Source: Sphingomonadaceae bacterium (GTDB lineage: Bacteria; Pseudomonadota; Alphaproteobacteria; Sphingomonadales; Sphingomonadaceae). From it: DNA of 16,743 nucleotides. Both the position numbers and the translations under genes were made by a program. The stretch spans positions 1 to 16,743 of the forward strand of contig CANEVG010000026.1 of assembly GCA_947442095.1 (NCBI GenBank). Direction: 5' to 3'. Below are positions 14,549 to 16,743 of this stretch, piece after piece. Below the pieces are notes generated by a model. It was not told the origin of the DNA. It made no database searches and saw only the letters and a list, made by a program, of their open reading frames with translations. Numbering within the stretch: position 1 is the first letter of the stretch; each line of letters starts with the position of its first letter.

Positions 14549-15399
14549 ATGCTGCGCAAGCTCTCGATTGCCCTTGTCGTGTTCGCGGCGATGACCGCCC
14601 TTCTTGTCGCCGCCTCGTTTTGGGCGCTCTCGCCGCCAGCTTATGCCGACCCCAAGGCTCTCGGGTTCACTGGCCGAACTCCCGGCTCGGTCATCGCAGT
14701 GGAGCGGCTGACTGGTTACAACCGCCTCGTTCTCGGCGGCCTGCTGTGGTGGGCGGATCTGCCGATCGAGGCGCCGGTCTCCGGCGACCTCTATCACGCG
14801 GGCTTTTCGCAAGGCGTCCATCCCACTGCCGTTGTCCAGCGCGATCTTGAGCAAGCACCGATAGCCAGCGTCACCATTCGGGCGGCCGCCGCGATTTCAG
14901 GCGCTTTCGATCTCGTGAGGGTCAGCGTGCCCTACGCCTTCGCGCACAATCATTCTCTCCATCTCGGCTATCTCGCCGCGTCTTACGCCGCGCAGTATCA
15001 GCAGCCGCTCGGCACTTTGCTGAACGACAATTACGCCAACTCCCTGCCCGACCGAAACCCCAGTTTAGATGCAATTGCCGCCGCTCTGCCCGCCTATCCG
15101 CGGGAGCAGTTGCGCCCCGAAGTGCTGGCCGAAATCGAGGGCGGCAAACCCAACTGGTTCACCAATGGGCTCGCTGCCAACGAGGCCTTCCGCTGGGCAC
15201 CAAAGGCCCCGCCCAAGCTCTATTACGGCGACAAGGACACCGAGTTTCATCGCAGGATTCAAAACAGTTCCAGGCCGTCTCGGCAGCGCTCGGCGGCAAT
15301 ATCACGCTGATGTCGCAAGGGTCTTGCGCCCATTCCAGCACAGCCTTGCGCGCGGTGCCGCGTGCAAGGCTGTGGTTAGACGAGCTCAGCAAACACTAG
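14549..15399 (+). pseudogene. Broken secretory-lipase-like alpha/beta hydrolase
   Basis: An intact reading frame runs from ATG 14549 to TGA 15310, but the family's C-terminus continues in another frame. After YYGDKDTE (225–232) the sequence is out of register until the frame starting at base 15244, which stays open for 51 codons to TAG 15397–15399. That frame encodes SSQDSKQFQAVSAALGGN and CAHSS, a conventional hydrolase ending with the catalytic His. Deletion of one G in what was probably GAG-GTT explains the shift. Other motifs seen: an export signal or anchor at about 5–28, GFSQG (85–89) with the presumed nucleophile Ser87, and SGAFDL (117–122). Only about 55 residues separate the export signal from GFSQG, too few for the first four strands and the oxyanion region, so an in-frame internal deletion near 14797 is inferred. 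The start has AGGA 10 bases upstream. It runs opposite to both neighbours. Confidence 0.72.
15339..15374. repeat. 36-base hairpin with 17-base arms at the convergent junction
   Basis: The arm cacagccttgcgcgcgg (15339–15355) and the arm ccgcgtgcaaggctgtg (15358–15374) pair over 17 positions with one mismatch, separated by only TG. The structure lies in the final codons of the hydrolase remnant, between the converging hydrolase and SPOR genes. No T-run follows on either strand, so it is not a standard intrinsic terminator. It could still block transcription or stabilise a 3' end. Confidence 0.7.
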
Positions 15400-15414
15400 T
15401 GTCCCGACGCTAGT

Positions 15415-16329
15415 TCAGCGCTTCACCTGGCACTTGAGGCCGCCGGCCGAGAGCTTGCTGCACAGCGCGTTCGCTCCGGCGAGATCGCTGGCCAGGGCCT
15501 GCAGGCGGAACACGGTGGTCATGTCGGCTTTGCCTTCGACAACGCGGTGCGAAAGCCCGGTCAGCGGGGCATGGGCAGCCGTCAGCTTCGACCAGGCCGC
15601 TTCAGCCGACGCATTGCTTGAAAACGCGCCGACTTGCACGCCGACACCCGAGACCGGACCGGCTGAAGCAGGCGGAGGTGCGGCAGTAGCTCCATCTCCA
15701 ACTGGGGCTGCGGAAGGCTTGGCAGCCGGTGCTGACGAAGCCGCGCTGTCAGCCAGCGTCGCGGCGGGCTTCTGGCCCTCGCTCACCGGGAAGCTCACAT
15801 CGCCGGTACCATCGAACGTCTTGCCGCCCGGATCGGCCGGCGCAACCTTGTAGGGTTCCTTGTTTGCGGCAATCATGCTGCCATCGGCTTCCGCAGGCGC
15901 ATCGCCGCGATGCGTCGCCCAATAAATGCCGCCAACCAGCGCCATCAGCAGCAGCACCGCAAAAACGCCAAACCCGAGCATGCGTCCGCCATCAGACGCT
16001 GGCTCATCGAGATCGACATCATCCGCGCTTTCCAGCCAGGGCAGGCGCTCCTCGTCGCCCAAGGCAAGCCGGTCGGCTTGCGGTGCCGCCGACTCGAAGG
16101 CCGAACCGATCGCCTCTCCGGCACCGGCCATAGCGGCCCCTGCAGCGCCGATGGCGCCCTCGCCAAACTCGGTCACCTGCTCGCCGAAATCGCGGGCATG
16201 GCCTTCGAGACGGTCTTTCCTCTCGACCGGGTCAATCGGAAGCCCCCTACCAAAGCCACGAGCCAGGTCCTGCTCACCATCTTCGTCATGACCGTTGTCA
16301 GGCCCCTCGTCCGCTGCGCTGATAACCAT
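15415..16329 (-). CDS. SPOR-domain inner-membrane protein
   Basis: A 304-residue single-pass protein. Residues 1–116 are cytoplasmic and acidic, with a Gly/Ala-rich stretch at about 55–82. One membrane helix is at about 117–137, followed by WATHRGD. Then comes a periplasmic Ala/Pro/Ser linker (about 140–226) and a C-terminal SPOR domain (about 228–304) beginning VGVQVGAFSSNASAEAAWSKL, the family's usual opening. Two cysteines near 290 and 300 might form a disulfide in the periplasm. SPOR domains bind denuded peptidoglycan glycans and direct proteins to the division site, as FtsN and DedD do. ATG 16329 lies 4 bases after the argS stop, with GGAG about 10 bases before it. The open frame continues upstream to 16359 inside argS and is rejected. 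In sphingomonads this gene usually lies directly before nagZ; here the hydrolase remnant intervenes. Confidence 0.88.
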   Translation of the reverse strand: MVISAADEGPDNGHDEDGEQDLARGFGRGLPIDPVERKDRLEGHARDFGEQVTEFGEGAIGAAGAAMAGAGEAIGSAFESAAPQADRLALGDEERLPWLESADDVDLDEPASDGGRMLGFGVFAVLLLMALVGGIYWATHRGDAPAEADGSMIAANKEPYKVAPADPGGKTFDGTGDVSFPVSEGQKPAATLADSAASSAPAAKPSAAPVGDGATAAPPPASAGPVSGVGVQVGAFSSNASAEAAWSKLTAAHAPLTGLSHRVVEGKADMTTVFRLQALASDLAGANALCSKLSAGGLKCQVKR

Positions 16330-16333
16330 CGTC

Positions 16334-16743
16334 CTAAAGCTCCTCGGCGGCTTCCACACCCATCAGGGCCAGGCCATTCTTAACAACTTGCCCGATTTGC
16401 GCGGCAAGGAAAAGCCGTGCTCCGGTCCGGTCCGGATTATGTGCCAAAATGAAGCGCTTGTCCGGCTGGTCATTCCCCAGGTTCCAGTACGTGTGGAAGC
16501 CGCTAGCAAGATCGCCGAGGAAGAACGCCACGCGGTGGGGTTCGCGCGCCACGGAGGCGCTTTCAACAATGCGGGGGAACTGCGCGGCCAGCCGGATCAG
16601 CGCCAGTTCCTCCACGCCCAGCAGCGAGAGATTGTCAGCGGAGGGGGTCAGCCCCTCTGCTGCCGCCTTGCGCAAGGTGGAGCAGATCCGGGCATGGGCA
16701 TACTGCACATAGAACACCGGATTGTCCTTCGAGGCTTCGACCA
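16334..16743 (-). CDS. argS: Arginyl-tRNA synthetase, C-terminal part (runs off window)
   Basis: Only the last 136 or so codons are visible; the gene enters from the right edge and stops at TAG 16336–16334. The sequence is the C-terminal anticodon-binding DALR domain of ArgRS. It opens with KDNPVFYVQYAHAR, the family's best known C-terminal element, continues with LIRLAAQFPRIVESA, and ends with LFLAAQIGQVVKNGLALMGVEA, the usual ArgRS tail. ArgRS charges tRNA-Arg in the cytoplasm. The catalytic HIGH and KMSKR-type regions are outside the window. The SPOR gene follows after 4 bases, so the two are almost certainly one transcript. Confidence 0.95.
   Translation of the reverse strand, partial: VEASKDNPVFYVQYAHARICSTLRKAAAEGLTPSADNLSLLGVEELALIRLAAQFPRIVESASVAREPHRVAFFLGDLASGFHTYWNLGNDQPDKRFILAHNPDRTGARLFLAAQIGQVVKNGLALMGVEAAEEL

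Noticed and set aside
13372..14850. 492-codon open frame on the plus strand
   Set aside because: Antisense to nagZ, running into the hydrolase region. The opposite strand carries all GH3 motifs.
1..16743. CRISPR arrays, tRNA/rRNA genes, insertion sequences and phage genes
   Set aside because: No regular direct repeats, cloverleaf patterns, transposase or integrase motifs were seen on either strand.

Overview
The window is a GC-rich, densely packed stretch of bacterial chromosome. It most resembles an alphaproteobacterium of the order Sphingomonadales (Novosphingobium/Erythrobacter-like). That placement is an inference from three things: protein sequence character, the argS–SPOR–nagZ–scpA–scpB–tatABC gene order, and a TamA/TamB pair next to a Bpt-type aminoacyl-transferase. 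No rRNA, tRNA, CRISPR array, insertion sequence or phage gene was found. No stretch above 300 bases lacks a gene.

Left block (1–6684, all minus strand). In transcription order it holds a small VanZ-like membrane protein, a threonine dehydratase with a C-terminal ACT domain (ilvA), a 210-base gap, an aspartate/glutamate leucyltransferase (bpt/ate), TamA and the N-terminal part of TamB, which leaves the window at base 1. bpt, tamA and tamB overlap one another (35 bases, then an ATGA overlap), so they are probably one transcript. It would tie an N-degron tagging enzyme to an outer-membrane assembly pair.

Middle block (6807–10353, plus strand). A 3-hydroxyisobutyrate-dehydrogenase-like oxidoreductase is coupled by an ATGA overlap to an exported YtcJ-like amidohydrolase. 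A glutathione S-transferase-like protein with an extra C-terminal segment follows 11 bases later. The trio looks like a small accessory metabolic operon of unknown substrate. A 116-base divergent intergenic region separates it from the left block.

Right block (10373–16743, minus strand). Read from the right edge, it holds the 3' end of argS, a SPOR-domain membrane protein starting 4 bases after the argS stop, then nagZ, scpA, scpB, tatA, tatB and tatC. nagZ/scpA, scpA/scpB and tatB/tatC overlap by 4 bases each. Between the SPOR gene and nagZ, on the opposite strand, lies a broken secretory-lipase-like alpha/beta hydrolase (14549–15399). It carries a one-base deletion near 15243 and has apparently lost the front half of its hydrolase fold. 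A 36-base near-perfect hairpin lies in its last codons, just before the convergent junction with the SPOR gene.

Most of the window is ordinary housekeeping DNA. The most notable items are the decayed hydrolase interrupting the conserved cluster, the hairpin at its 3' end, the extra Asp/Ala-rich segment of TamA, the extended GST, and a few non-ATG starts. I do not see a convincing undescribed multi-gene system.
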